Part shown: piece after piece, positions 52,520-62,087 of the stretch
Layout of the letters: each line of letters begins with the position of its first letter
Numbering within the stretch: position 1 is the stretch's first letter
Origin: Edwardsiella anguillarum
GTDB taxonomy: Bacteria > Pseudomonadota > Gammaproteobacteria > Enterobacterales > Enterobacteriaceae
Direction: 5' to 3' (one strand)
DNA: 64,000 bases
NCBI RefSeq assembly: GCF_008801815.1
Contig: NZ_VZOX01000002.1
Notes under the pieces: model-generated
Database searches by the model: none
The model's input: the letters and a program-made list of their open reading frames with translations, nothing else
What the model was told of the DNA's origin: nothing
Translations under genes and position numbers: made by a program

Positions 52520-52806
52520 GCGCAGTCAGCCGGGAGGGCGACGACTGGATCCTGCGACTGTATATTCAGCCGAAGGCCAGCCGGGACCTCATCATCGGGC
52601 TGCACGGCGATGAGCTAAAGGTCGCCATCACCGCGCCGCCGGTCGATGGTCAGGCTAACGCCCACCTGCTAAAATTCATCGCCAAGCAGTTTCGCGTCGC
52701 CAAAAGCCGCATCACGCTGGAAAAGGGTGAGCTGGGACGCCATAAACAACTGCGCATCAGCCAGCCGCAGCAGATCCCCGACGCGGTGGCGGCGGCGCTC
52801 GAATAA
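52516..52806 (+). CDS. yggU: UPF0235 protein YggU
   Basis: 96 residues from GTG 52516, overlapping the yggT stop (GTGA) and matching the E. coli N-terminus MSAV; a second in-frame GTG at 52504 would extend it. Core: LRLYIQPKASRDLIIGLHGD and APPVDGQANAHLLKFIAKQF. Small alpha/beta protein of unknown role. Confidence 0.93.
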   Translation: MSAVSREGDDWILRLYIQPKASRDLIIGLHGDELKVAITAPPVDGQANAHLLKFIAKQFRVAKSRITLEKGELGRHKQLRISQPQQIPDAVAAALE

Positions 52807-52838
52807 GCGGGACACCGACGCCGCACTCTGACACGACA

Positions 52839-52867
52839 CAGCGGCAGGCCACTACGGCCTGCCGCTG
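52839..52867 (+). promoter_or_regulatory. Strong hairpin before rdgB
   Basis: CAGCGGCAGGCC-ACTAC-GGCCTGCCGCTG: a perfect 12-bp stem 20 bases before the rdgB start, no T-tract. Possibly a processing site or mRNA stabiliser. Confidence 0.5.
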
Positions 52868-52887
52868 TCCTCAATAGGATCCGAATC

Positions 52888-53481
52888 ATGCAACACGTGG
52901 TACTCGCCACCGGTAACGCCGGTAAAGTTCGGGAGCTCGCCTCCCTGCTGACCGATTTTGGCCTGGATATCGTCGCCCAGAGCACGCTGGGCATCGAGGG
53001 CGCCGAAGAGACCGGGCTGACCTTTATCGAAAACGCTATCCTCAAAGCCCGCCACGCCGCGCGCCTCAGCGGACTGCCGGCGATCGCCGACGACTCGGGC
53101 CTGGCGGTGGATGCCCTGGGCGGGGCGCCGGGGATCTACTCCGCACGCTACGCCGGGGAAGACGCCAGCGATCGCGCCAATCTAGAAAAGCTGCTGCACG
53201 CGCTGCGCGATGTTCCGGCCGGCCAGCGCCAGGCGCGCTTCCACTGCGTACTGGTCTACCTGCGTCATGCCGACGACCCGACCCCGCTGGTCTGCCACGG
53301 CGTCTGGGAGGGCGAGATAGCAGCGGCACCCAGCGGCGACGGCGGCTTTGGCTATGATCCCATCTTCTTCGTCCCGGCGCAGGGCTGCACCGCGGCGCAG
53401 CTGAGCCGAGAGCAAAAGCGCGCCATTTCCCACCGTGGCCAGGCCCTACAGCAGCTGCTGGATCGGATGCGCCATGCTTAA
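52888..53481 (+). CDS. rdgB: dITP/XTP pyrophosphatase RdgB
   Basis: 197 residues, Ham1 family. Hydrolyses dITP, ITP and XTP to monophosphates, keeping deaminated purines out of DNA. Motifs: VVLATGNAGKVRELASLL (about 4-21), Asp in IADDSGLAVDALGGAPGIYS (about 65-84), GFGYDPIFFVP. The end overlaps hemW by eight bases. Confidence 0.96.
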   Translation: MQHVVLATGNAGKVRELASLLTDFGLDIVAQSTLGIEGAEETGLTFIENAILKARHAARLSGLPAIADDSGLAVDALGGAPGIYSARYAGEDASDRANLEKLLHALRDVPAGQRQARFHCVLVYLRHADDPTPLVCHGVWEGEIAAAPSGDGGFGYDPIFFVPAQGCTAAQLSREQKRAISHRGQALQQLLDRMRHA

Positions 53482-54604
53482 GCTGCCGCCGCTGAGCCTG
53501 TATATCCACATCCCGTGGTGCGTGCAGAAATGCCCCTACTGCGACTTTAACTCCCATGCGCAGAAGGGCGAAATCCCCCAGCAGGCCTATGTCGATCATC
53601 TGCTGGCCGATCTGGATCAGGAGCTGCCGCGGGCCGCCGGGCGGCCGCTGAGCACCCTGTTCATCGGGGGCGGAACGCCCAGCCTACTCAGCGGCGAAGC
53701 GCTGCAGCGCCTGCTGGACGGCGTACGCGCCCGCCTGCCGCTGGCCGCCGATGCCGAGATCACCCTGGAGGCCAACCCGGGCACCGTCGAGGCCGAGCGC
53801 TTCGACGCCTATCAGCGCGCCGGGGTCAACCGTATCTCCATCGGGGTGCAAAGCTTCAGCGCCGATAAACTGCAGCGCCTGGGACGCATTCACGGGCCGC
53901 AGGAGGCCGTCGCCGCCGCCCGGCTGGCCGAGGCGTTAGGGCTGCGCAGCTTTAATCTGGACTTAATGCACGGCCTGCCGCAGCAGAGCCGGGAAGAGGC
54001 GTTGGACGATCTGCGTCAGGCCATCGCCCTGAACCCACCGCACCTGTCGTGGTATCAGCTCACCATCGAGCCCAACACCCTGTTCGGATCGCGCCCGCCG
54101 CGCCTGCCGGACGACGACGCGCTGTGGGAGATCTTTGAGCAGGGCGACCGCCTGCTGCGCGAGTCAGGCTACCAGCAGTATGAAACCTCCGCCTATGCCC
54201 TGCCGGGACGCCAGTGTCAGCACAACCTCAACTACTGGCGCTTCGGTGACTATCTGGGGATCGGCTGCGGCGCACACGGCAAGCTGACCTTCGCCGACGG
54301 ACGCATCGAGCGACGCGCCAAAACCCGCCACCCGCGCGGCTATATGCAGGGCAACTACCTGGATCAGCAACAGCAGGTGGCCATGGCGGAGAGGCCGTTT
54401 GAGTTCTTCATGAACCGTTTCCGCCTACTGGAGCCAGCGCCGCGCGCCGATTTCAGCGCCTATACCGGCGTGGACCAGGCCACGATTCGCCCACAGCTGG
54501 AGGCGGCGCTGGCGCAGGGCTACATCAGCGAGACCCCCAGCCACTGGCAGGTCACCCCCCACGGCAAGCTGTTCCTCAACTCGCTGCTGGAGCTGTTCCT
54601 CTAA
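53474..54604 (+). CDS. hemW: Heme chaperone HemW (radical SAM)
   Basis: 376 residues from the ATG 53474. Radical SAM CxxxCxxC in YIHIPWCVQKCPYCDFNSH (Cys 16, 20, 23), TLFIGGGTPSLLS and GVNRISIGVQSF downstream, HemN C-terminal domain. HemW proteins bind and transfer heme and are not the coproporphyrinogen oxidase HemN; the HIPWC motif and the rdgB neighbour favour HemW. Confidence 0.95.
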   Translation: MLKLPPLSLYIHIPWCVQKCPYCDFNSHAQKGEIPQQAYVDHLLADLDQELPRAAGRPLSTLFIGGGTPSLLSGEALQRLLDGVRARLPLAADAEITLEANPGTVEAERFDAYQRAGVNRISIGVQSFSADKLQRLGRIHGPQEAVAAARLAEALGLRSFNLDLMHGLPQQSREEALDDLRQAIALNPPHLSWYQLTIEPNTLFGSRPPRLPDDDALWEIFEQGDRLLRESGYQQYETSAYALPGRQCQHNLNYWRFGDYLGIGCGAHGKLTFADGRIERRAKTRHPRGYMQGNYLDQQQQVAMAERPFEFFMNRFRLLEPAPRADFSAYTGVDQATIRPQLEAALAQGYISETPSHWQVTPHGKLFLNSLLELFL

Positions 54605-54657
54605 ACCCGCGCCCTCCCCGGCGCCCTCGTCACTGTGGCGGGGCGCCGCGCGCGGAC

Positions 54658-56271
54658 TCAATGGGCACGGATATACATATCCCGCGTGTAGATATAGTCC
54701 ATATTGCCGGGATTAAACCCACCGACATAGGGCTTCACCAGCCGCACGCTGACGTAGTGATAGAGTGGAATCGTGGGTACATCCCCGGCGAGGATGGCCT
54801 CCGCCTGCTGGAACAGCCGCTGACGCGCCGCCGGATCCTGATTGGCTGACGCCTGTGCCAGCACGGCATCGAAGCGGGGATTGCTGTACTGCGGGGTGTT
54901 GTTGCTGTCGCCGCGGCGAAAGGCGTTCAGCATCGCCGCCGGATCGTCATAGTCGGCAATCCAAGAGGTCCGTACCAGCTCGAAGTCGCCATTGCGCATG
55001 GTATCCAGCAGGGATTTCCACTCCTGATTATTCAACTTAGCCTCGACACCCAGGTTCTTCTTCCACATGGAGGCAGCGGCGATGGCGATACGCTGATGTC
55101 CCTCGGAGGTGTTATACAGCAGCGTAAAACGCAGTGGGTTTCCGGGCCCAAACCCGGCCTCAGCCAGCAGCGCCTTGGCTCGCGCAAAGCGCGTCTCACG
55201 CGGCCAACTGGCGTAATCCGGGCCATGGAGCGCCATGCCGCCGATATGCTCGGCGCTGAGTAGCCAAGCCGGACGCTGTCCCTGGCCGAGCACCTTCTCA
55301 GCAATGACATCCTTGTCCAGCCCCAGATTGAGGGCCAGGCGTACCCGCGTGTCATCGAAGGGCGCCTTGCGAGTATTGAAGTGGTAATAGTAGGTGCCGA
55401 GCTTGGGGAAGATTTGAATCTCATCGCCCAGCGCCTGGCGCAGGGCGGCGAACTGCGGGCTCGGGATGCTGCTAATGTCGAGCTCCCCGGCGCGGTAGCG
55501 GTTAAAACTCGCCGCCTCCGAGGCGATCGGCAGGTAAGTGACCCGATCGATAACCGTGTGGGCGTCATCCCAGTAGCGCGGGTTGCGTACTCCGCTCACC
55601 CGCTCGTTCACGATCCAATCGCCGAGGGTGTAGGCGCCGTTGCCCACAAAATTGCCCGGTTGGGTCCATTTGTCACCATAGCGAGCGATCGCCCGTGAGT
55701 TGACCGGCACTAGCGCCGGATGCACCATCATCGATAGGAAGGTGGACAGCGGCTGTGCCAGCGTGATACGCAGCGTGCGCTCATCCGGCGCCGCGATACC
55801 CAACGCGCTGGGCGGCAGCTTACCCTCCTGGATCGCAGCGGCGCTCTCCACCCCCATGTTGACCAGATAGGTCCCGTAAGGTGAGGCGGTAGCCGGGTCG
55901 ATCAGTCGCCGCCAGCTCAGCACCAGATCCTGCGCCGTCAGCGCCTCGCCGTTAGACCAGTGCAGATCGGGACGCAGCGAAAAGGTCCATATCCGCCCCT
56001 CATCACTCTGCCAGCGCTCGGCCAGCCCCGGGCGCAGTTGCCCCTCGCCGTCGAGCGTCAGTAAACCCTCGAAGAAGTCACGAAGGATATTGAATTCGAC
56101 ATCGCTTTCCGACCGGTGCGGATCGAGAGAGGCCGGCTCGCTGCCGTTATTGCGCGTCAGCGTCTGGATCGGGGCCAGCGATACCCCCGGCGGCACCACG
56201 GCGGCGTGCAGCGCGCCGAGCGAAAGAATAAAAACCCCGAACCCAAACAATAAATTATATTTATTTTTCAT
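54658..56271 (-). CDS. Peptide-type ABC substrate-binding protein (OppA/MppA/YgiS-like)
   Basis: 537 residues, periplasmic. Signal peptide MKNKYNLLFGFGVFILSLGA and beyond, then family-5 solute-binding protein with ASLDPHRSESDVEFNILRDF (about 46-65), the FVGNGAYTLGDW motif and C-terminal VKPYVGGFNPGNMDYIYTRD. Binds oligopeptides, murein peptides or other solutes and delivers them to an ABC permease. No permease or ATPase genes are adjacent, so it must share one elsewhere. In E. coli this place between hemW and yggN holds yggM-ansB. Confidence 0.88.
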   Translation of the reverse strand: MKNKYNLLFGFGVFILSLGALHAAVVPPGVSLAPIQTLTRNNGSEPASLDPHRSESDVEFNILRDFFEGLLTLDGEGQLRPGLAERWQSDEGRIWTFSLRPDLHWSNGEALTAQDLVLSWRRLIDPATASPYGTYLVNMGVESAAAIQEGKLPPSALGIAAPDERTLRITLAQPLSTFLSMMVHPALVPVNSRAIARYGDKWTQPGNFVGNGAYTLGDWIVNERVSGVRNPRYWDDAHTVIDRVTYLPIASEAASFNRYRAGELDISSIPSPQFAALRQALGDEIQIFPKLGTYYYHFNTRKAPFDDTRVRLALNLGLDKDVIAEKVLGQGQRPAWLLSAEHIGGMALHGPDYASWPRETRFARAKALLAEAGFGPGNPLRFTLLYNTSEGHQRIAIAAASMWKKNLGVEAKLNNQEWKSLLDTMRNGDFELVRTSWIADYDDPAAMLNAFRRGDSNNTPQYSNPRFDAVLAQASANQDPAARQRLFQQAEAILAGDVPTIPLYHYVSVRLVKPYVGGFNPGNMDYIYTRDMYIRAH

Positions 56272-56396
56272 ATAATTACCCTCCTTGGCTGACATGGCAA
56301 ATATTAAAGCAGCAAAGCCAGGCGTACGGCAGGGCAAAAAATGGCACAAAAAACCCGGCGCGCGGGCCGGGTCATATTCTGAAGTACCGATCACGC

Positions 56397-57128
56397 TCAG
56401 GAGGCGGGCAGCGCCTTCAGCAAGGCCTTACGCTGGCTGTCCAACGCCTGCACTCGCTCACAGGCCTGCTGGCCGAAGGCGCGCAGATCATTATCCTGCT
56501 TATCCCATTCCGTGCGGATAGACTGCTGCAGACCACCGAGGTTGCCCAGCACCGCCTGCAGCGGATTATCCGACTTGCCAGCTTGCAGCAGCCCCTTGGC
56601 CCCCATCTCGTTGATGCTGTCCTGCAGTACGCCGCCCAGCGTCTGATTCACCAATGTCTGCCCCTCTTTCTCGACCTGGGCGATCGCCTGATGGTGGAAG
56701 GCGTAACCGTCGCTGCGTTTCTCCAGCACCCGGTTCATCTGCGCCTTAAGCTGGGTATCCAGCGTACTTAGACGATTGCGTACGTTGCTGTCACGGCCCA
56801 GCTGCTCGACGATGATATTGTCCAGCGCGCCGCGCGCGCGATCCAGGCGCGTCTGCACCCCTTGGTCGATCCACGGCACATCGCGCCGCAGATCCCGCTG
56901 CAGCGTCTCGGCCTGACGGCGAGCATCGGCGCTCAGCGCCAACGGATGGCCGTCCCGCGTCACCGCGCCGTCGCGGGATATCTGCAGATTACCGCTGGCA
57001 CCGACGATCTGTACCTGCTGCGCGCTGATAATGATATCGTCCTGCGGTTTAACCTGGCACTGCCAGGCGGCCTGCGCCTGCGCGGCGGTCAGCAGCAACA
57101 GCAGGGAGCATCCCCATTTACCCATCAT
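56397..57128 (-). CDS. yggN: YggN-family periplasmic protein (DUF2884)
   Basis: 243 residues from MMGKWGCSLLLLLTAAQAQA, a clear signal peptide. Matches E. coli YggN: VKPQDDIIISAQQVQIVG near 25 and GGVLQDSINEMGAKGLL near 160. Helical, secreted to the periplasm, function unknown. Eight bases after glsB in the same direction. Confidence 0.88.
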   Translation of the reverse strand: MMGKWGCSLLLLLTAAQAQAAWQCQVKPQDDIIISAQQVQIVGASGNLQISRDGAVTRDGHPLALSADARRQAETLQRDLRRDVPWIDQGVQTRLDRARGALDNIIVEQLGRDSNVRNRLSTLDTQLKAQMNRVLEKRSDGYAFHHQAIAQVEKEGQTLVNQTLGGVLQDSINEMGAKGLLQAGKSDNPLQAVLGNLGGLQQSIRTEWDKQDNDLRAFGQQACERVQALDSQRKALLKALPAS

Positions 57129-57135
57129 GACCTCG

Positions 57136-58062
57136 TTAAAATATTGAGCGGCCAATGCGCTGGGCCAACAGCTCCAGCGCCGCGATTCCGGCCAGTGAAT
57201 TGCCGCAGCTATCCAGCTGCGGGCTCCAGACGGCAATGATCATCTCCTGAGGCACCACGGCCACCACGCCGCCGCCGACGCCGGACTTCCCCGGCATCCC
57301 GACGCGATAGGCAAATTCGCCCGCGCCGTCATACAGGCCGCTGGTCACCATCAACGCATTGATCTGGCGCGCCTGACGCTCGCCGATCACCGGCTCATCC
57401 AGCACCAACGCCCGCCCCCGATTGGCAAGATAAACAAAAGTGCGCGCCAGTTCCATACAGTTCATTCTTAAAGCGCAGTAGTGGAAATAGTTATGCAGGA
57501 CGGTAATCACGTCGTTATCAAAGTTACCAAACGACTTCATCAGATAGGCGATCGCCGCATTGCGGTCCGAATGCTCAAACTCGGAGCGCGCCACCCGGGT
57601 ATCATAGCAGATGTCCGTGCTACCGCTCAGCGCCCGCACCACCTCCAGCATACGCTGACGCGGCGCGCTCAGGCGCGACTGCAGCATATCGCACACCACC
57701 AGCGCGCCGGCGTTGATAAAGGGGTTGCGCGGCTTGCCCTGCTCCAGCTCCAGCTGCACCAGCGAGTTAAATGGCTGTCCCGAGGGCTCCTTGCCGACCC
57801 GCTGCCAGATCTCTGCCTCGCTGTAGCGGTGCATCGCCAGCGTCAGGCTCAGCACCTTGGAGATCGACTGGATGGAGAAACGTTCGCCGGCGTCGCCGGC
57901 GCTGAACATCCGTCCGTCTACGGTGCAGAGCGCGATACCCAGCCTGCCCGGCGCAACCTCGGCCAGCGCCGGAATATAGTTGGCGACCCGCCCCTGCCCG
58001 AGCAGCGGACGAACCTGATCCAAGATCTCGTCTAACAGTTGATCGCTTAATTCAGTTTGCAT
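57136..58062 (-). CDS. glsB: Glutaminase GlsB
   Basis: 308 residues from MQTELSDQLLDEILDQ (ATG 58060-58062), the E. coli YneH/GlsB length. Serine beta-lactamase-like fold; nucleophile Ser and general-base Lys in FSIQSISKVLSL (S-x-x-K, about 64-67). Converts glutamine to glutamate plus ammonia. Also GKPRNPFINAGALVV and GMPGKSGVGGGVVAVVP. In E. coli it lies elsewhere; here it sits between yggL and yggN. Confidence 0.95.
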   Translation of the reverse strand: MQTELSDQLLDEILDQVRPLLGQGRVANYIPALAEVAPGRLGIALCTVDGRMFSAGDAGERFSIQSISKVLSLTLAMHRYSEAEIWQRVGKEPSGQPFNSLVQLELEQGKPRNPFINAGALVVCDMLQSRLSAPRQRMLEVVRALSGSTDICYDTRVARSEFEHSDRNAAIAYLMKSFGNFDNDVITVLHNYFHYCALRMNCMELARTFVYLANRGRALVLDEPVIGERQARQINALMVTSGLYDGAGEFAYRVGMPGKSGVGGGVVAVVPQEMIIAVWSPQLDSCGNSLAGIAALELLAQRIGRSIF

Positions 58063-58260
58063 GGCAAGGCCATTGACTCCACGCGGCGCCTTGGGCGCCA
58101 TCACGCTAGGGTTACGACCAACGCCGTCCGGCGGACGCTCCCTATTTTCCCGATGCGGCGCCTCCCGACGCAGAGCGCCAGACGCAGGAGAGACAATGAG
58201 GGAGAACGGAACAGCGAAGGGGAAACTGCGCCGCCGGTGCGGCGGCGCCAAAGGCGGAGG

Positions 58261-58587
58261 TTACTCCCACCACACATCAAACAGGTCGCTGACCACAACG
58301 TCCAGCATACCCTGGCTTTCCAGCCAGCCTTTCACCAGCTGACGCTGTTCATCGGTGCAGCGGCCAATCTGCTGCAGACAGATCAGCCCTTCCCAGCGCA
58401 GGTAGCCGCTGCCGTCAAACGCCAAGCCATTCGGCTCGATCACTTCATCGATCAGACGATCGAGCAGCGTATCCACCGTCTCTACCGGCGTACCCTCGGC
58501 AAAACGCCAGCTGGCACTGAAGCCCACTTCCTGAAACTCGTCAATATGCAGCTTTTTGCGCAGACGACGACTACGATTTTTCGCCAT
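58261..58587 (-). CDS. yggL: YggL (DUF469), ribosome-associated small protein
   Basis: 108 residues with the basic start MAKNRSRRLRKKLHIDEFQE and the ending DLFDVWWE, nearly identical to E. coli YggL. Reported to associate with the 50S subunit. Overlaps the trmB stop by one base. Confidence 0.94.
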   Translation of the reverse strand: MAKNRSRRLRKKLHIDEFQEVGFSASWRFAEGTPVETVDTLLDRLIDEVIEPNGLAFDGSGYLRWEGLICLQQIGRCTDEQRQLVKGWLESQGMLDVVVSDLFDVWWE

Positions 58588-59303
58588 TACTCTACCCTCT
58601 CAAACATCAGGTCCCAGTTGCCATGCCCCAGACGCTGACCGCGCAGCTCAAACTTGGTGACCGGACGCGAGTCAGGGCGCGGGACATAGGTATTATCGTC
58701 GGACAGATTTCTGTAGCCCGGCGCATGATTCATTACTTCCAGCATATGCTCGGCGTAGTTTTCCCAGTCAGTCGCCATATGGAAGACGCCGCCGATCTTC
58801 AGCTTACCGCGGATCCGCTCGGCAAACGCCGGCTGCACGATACGACGCTTATGGTGACGCGCCTTATGCCAGGGATCGGGGAAAAACAGCTGCACCATAT
58901 CCAGCGACGCGTCCGGGATCATTCGCTCCAACACCTCTACCGCGTCGTGACACATCACGCGCAGGTTGTTTACTCCGGCCTCATGGGCAGAGGAGAGGCA
59001 GGCGCCCACGCCCGGCGAATGCACTTCGATCCCCAGGAAATCACGCTCGGGGTGCTGCTGTGCCATGGCGACCAGCGAGGCCCCCATGCCGAAGCCGATC
59101 TCCAGCACCACCGGCGCCTGGCGCCCAAACAGCGCCGGCAGATCCAGCGCCTCGGGCGTAAACTCGACACCCATCAGCGGCCAGTGCTGCTCCAGCGCCA
59201 GCTGCTGCCCTTTGGTCAGGCGCCCCTGACGGCGTACAAAGCTGCGAATACGGCGAATCGCCCGGCCGTTTTCATCAAATTCCGCTGTGATCACATCATT
59301 CAT
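58587..59303 (-). CDS. trmB: tRNA (guanine-46-N7)-methyltransferase TrmB
   Basis: 238 residues, SAM-dependent Rossmann methyltransferase that makes m7G46 in tRNA. SAM loop VLEIGFGMGASLVAMA (about 66-81), FFPDPWHKARHHKRRIVQP (about 138-156) with the catalytic Asp, C-terminal TKFELRGQRLGHGNWDL. Divergent from mutY across 278 bases, as in E. coli. Confidence 0.96.
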   Translation of the reverse strand: MNDVITAEFDENGRAIRRIRSFVRRQGRLTKGQQLALEQHWPLMGVEFTPEALDLPALFGRQAPVVLEIGFGMGASLVAMAQQHPERDFLGIEVHSPGVGACLSSAHEAGVNNLRVMCHDAVEVLERMIPDASLDMVQLFFPDPWHKARHHKRRIVQPAFAERIRGKLKIGGVFHMATDWENYAEHMLEVMNHAPGYRNLSDDNTYVPRPDSRPVTKFELRGQRLGHGNWDLMFERVE

Positions 59304-59581
59304 GTCGCGTTTTCATCTGTCTGGATAATCAAGGTCAGGGCATTATGCAAAGTTACCCCGTTTACACAAGCGCTGATTTTACCAGCAACGCTAACCCAGC
59401 GGGGAAAATCCATGCCATCGCCCCCATATTTTGTGCCACGGCGCCCCCGCTGAACGTGGAAACCCGCCCCTCTCCGTGCCGCCGGCGCCTCGCACTGGCA
59501 AGATCCGGTTTACAGGCCGGACAGGCTGTGCTGCAATCCTGTCCCGTTTTCGGCGCTACACACTGAGGATATGACGGATTT

Positions 59582-60670
59582 ATGATGCAGGCGCAACAGT
59601 TCGCCCACGCCGTGCTGGCCTGGTACGCGCGCTTCGGGCGCAAAACGCTGCCGTGGCAACACCCCAAGACCCCCTATCGGGTATGGCTCTCCGAGGTGAT
59701 GCTGCAACAGACCCAGGTCGCCACGGTGCTGCCCTATTTCCAGCGTTTTACCCAACGCTTTCCCGATGTGCAGGCGCTGGCGGCGGCGCCCCTGGATGAA
59801 GTGCTGCACCTGTGGACCGGACTGGGCTACTACGCCCGGGCGCGCAACCTGCATAAGGCGGCCCAGCTCATCGTCTCGCTGCATCACGGCGAGTTTCCGC
59901 ACCACTTCGAACAAGTTGCGGCGCTGCCGGGCATTGGCCGCTCGACGGCCGGCGCCATTCTCTCACTGTCGCTGGGGCAGCATCACCCCATCCTGGACGG
60001 CAACGTCAAACGGGTTTTGGCCCGCTGCTACGCCGTCCCCGGCTGGCCGGGGCGTAAAGAGGTGGAAACGCGTCTGTGGCAGCTGAGCGACGAGGTGACT
60101 CCTGCCGACGGCGTCAGCCAGTTTAACCAGGCGATGATGGATCTCGGCGCGCTGGTGTGCACCCGCAGCCGCCCCAAGTGCGAGCTATGTCCGCTCAACC
60201 CAGGCTGCCTCGCCTATGCCGACGGCAGTTGGGCTGACTTCCCAGGCAAAAAACCTAAGCAGACATTGCCCGAGCGCCAGGCCTACCTGCTGCTGCTGCA
60301 GAACGGTGAGACGGTATGGCTACAGCAGCGACCCGCCAGCGGCCTGTGGGGCGGTCTGTTCTGCTTTCCACAATATGACAGCGAGGCGGCGCTGCGCGCT
60401 CAGCTGCGCCGCCTGGGGCAGGATTCCGCCGCGGCCCAGACCCTGACGGCGTTCCGCCACACGTTTAGCCATTTTCATTTGGATATCATCCCGGTATGGT
60501 CAGCCTACACGACGGCGTCGGCCTGCATGGATGAAGGGGACGGACTCTGGTATAACTTAGCGCAGCCGCCCTCCGTAGGGCTGGCGGCGCCAACCGAGCG
60601 TCTTTTACAGCAGCTGCGCAAGCAGCCGCCGGCCAGCGCGACGACCGGCGATGCGACAGAGAAGGAGTAA
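59582..60670 (+). CDS. mutY: Adenine DNA glycosylase MutY
   Basis: 362 residues (or one fewer from the second ATG). Removes adenine mispaired with 8-oxoG. Catalytic Glu in WLSEVMLQQTQVA (about 38), HhH motif LPGIGRSTAGAIL followed by catalytic Asp in ILDGNVKRVLARC, [4Fe-4S] cysteines in CTRSRPKCELCPLNPGC, C-terminal NUDIX-like 8-oxoG recognition domain with FRHTFSHFHLDI. Start of mutY-yggX-mltC. Confidence 0.96.
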   Translation: MMQAQQFAHAVLAWYARFGRKTLPWQHPKTPYRVWLSEVMLQQTQVATVLPYFQRFTQRFPDVQALAAAPLDEVLHLWTGLGYYARARNLHKAAQLIVSLHHGEFPHHFEQVAALPGIGRSTAGAILSLSLGQHHPILDGNVKRVLARCYAVPGWPGRKEVETRLWQLSDEVTPADGVSQFNQAMMDLGALVCTRSRPKCELCPLNPGCLAYADGSWADFPGKKPKQTLPERQAYLLLLQNGETVWLQQRPASGLWGGLFCFPQYDSEAALRAQLRRLGQDSAAAQTLTAFRHTFSHFHLDIIPVWSAYTTASACMDEGDGLWYNLAQPPSVGLAAPTERLLQQLRKQPPASATTGDATEKE

Positions 60671-60672
60671 GC

Positions 60673-60945
60673 ATGAGCAGAACCGTGTTTTGTACGTTCC
60701 TCAACCGCGAGGCCGAGGGGCTGGACTTTCAAAGCTATCCCGGCGATCTGGGCAAGCGCATCTATGACCACATATCCAAAGAGGCCTGGGGTCAGTGGAT
60801 GACCAAGCAAACCATGCTGATCAACGAAAAGAAACTGAATATGATGAACCCTGATGACCGTAGCCTGCTGGCCCAGGAGATGGAGAAGTTTCTGTTCGAA
60901 GGCCACGATGTCCACATCGAAGGCTATACGCCGCCGAGTCAGTAA
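60673..60945 (+). CDS. yggX: Fe2+-trafficking protein YggX
   Basis: 90 residues, nearly identical to E. coli YggX: MSRTVFCTFLNREAEGLDFQ with the conserved Cys7. Protects Fe-S clusters from oxidation and helps iron delivery; a fitting partner of the Fe-S enzyme MutY two bases upstream. Confidence 0.96.
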   Translation: MSRTVFCTFLNREAEGLDFQSYPGDLGKRIYDHISKEAWGQWMTKQTMLINEKKLNMMNPDDRSLLAQEMEKFLFEGHDVHIEGYTPPSQ

Positions 60946-60992
60946 AAGCGGGCGCAGCCGCGCCCTGATGTCATTCAGATATGGCTGTTACA

Positions 60993-62072
60993 ATGAAGAA
61001 AGTCCTTGCGCTGGCATTAATCGCCCCGTTGTTGATCTCCTGCTCCGGCAAGAAGCCCGATAGCAACGGTGAAGAATATATAAAAGATACCAACGGGTTC
61101 GATATTCTCATGGGGCAATTTGCCCACAATATTGAGAATATCTGGGGGATTAACGAGGTTCTGATCGCCGGGCCCAAGGACTATGTAAAATACAGCGATC
61201 GCTATCTGACCCGTAGCCATATCAACTTTGAGACCGGGCAGATCACCATCGAGACCATCGCCACCCTTGACCCGGCGGAAAGCCTGCGTCAGGCCATCGT
61301 CACCACGCTGCTGATGGGCGACGATCCCGGCTCGATCGACCTCTACTCCGACGCCAACGACATCAAGCCCAGCCGGGAGCCCTTCCTCTACGGTCAGGTC
61401 CTGGACAACACCGGCCAGCCGATCCGCTGGTCTGGCCGCGCCAACAGCTTCGCCAGCTACCTTTTGCAAAACAAGCTGATGAAACGCACCTCCGGGCTGC
61501 ATGTCATCTACTCCGTCACCATTCAGCTAGTGCCCAACCATCTGGATAAGCGGGCGCACAAATATCTGGGGATGGTACGGCGCGCCTCGGAGCGCTATGG
61601 CGTCGACGAGTCGCTGATCCTGGCCATTATGCAGACGGAGTCCAGCTTTAACCCTTACGCCGTCAGCCGCTCCGACGCGCTGGGGCTGATGCAGGTGATG
61701 CAGCACACCGCCGGCAAGGATGTGTTCGTCTCCAAAGGCAAGTGGGGCACTCCTAGCCGCAGCTATCTGTTTGACCCGGAGAAAAACATCGATACCGGCA
61801 CCGCCTATCTGGCTATCCTGCAGAACACCTATCTGGGCGGGATCCAGAACGCCACCTCACGCCGCTACGCGGTGATCACCGCCTACAACGGCGGCGCCGG
61901 CAGCGTGCTGCGCGTCTTCTCCAGCGATAAAGGGCAGGCGGTCAACATCATCAACCAGATGTCGCCCGGCGATGTGTATGAGGCGCTGACCCAGCGTCAC
62001 CCGTCCGCCGAATCGCGACGCTATCTGTACAAGGTCAACAGCACCCAGAAAAACTACCGCCGCATCCGCTAA
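60993..62072 (+). CDS. mltC: Membrane-bound lytic transglycosylase C (MltC)
   Basis: 359 residues from the internal ATG 60993 (MKKVLALALIAPLLISC), E. coli length; an ATG four codons upstream is the alternative. Lipoprotein signal with lipobox LLISC (Cys 17). N-terminal DUF3393 domain, C-terminal SLT domain with catalytic Glu in LAIMQTESSFNPYAVS and ALGLMQVMQ, AVITAYNGGAGSVLRVF. Cleaves peptidoglycan to 1,6-anhydro-muropeptides in the outer membrane. Confidence 0.95.
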   Translation: MKKVLALALIAPLLISCSGKKPDSNGEEYIKDTNGFDILMGQFAHNIENIWGINEVLIAGPKDYVKYSDRYLTRSHINFETGQITIETIATLDPAESLRQAIVTTLLMGDDPGSIDLYSDANDIKPSREPFLYGQVLDNTGQPIRWSGRANSFASYLLQNKLMKRTSGLHVIYSVTIQLVPNHLDKRAHKYLGMVRRASERYGVDESLILAIMQTESSFNPYAVSRSDALGLMQVMQHTAGKDVFVSKGKWGTPSRSYLFDPEKNIDTGTAYLAILQNTYLGGIQNATSRRYAVITAYNGGAGSVLRVFSSDKGQAVNIINQMSPGDVYEALTQRHPSAESRRYLYKVNSTQKNYRRIR

Positions 62073-62087
62073 GGGCGCGGCGGCGCC

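Noticed and set aside
54605..54657. GGCGCC-rich hairpin between hemW and the binding-protein gene
   Set aside because: The convergent position suits a terminator, but the stem is interrupted and there is no T-run, so I do not list it as one.
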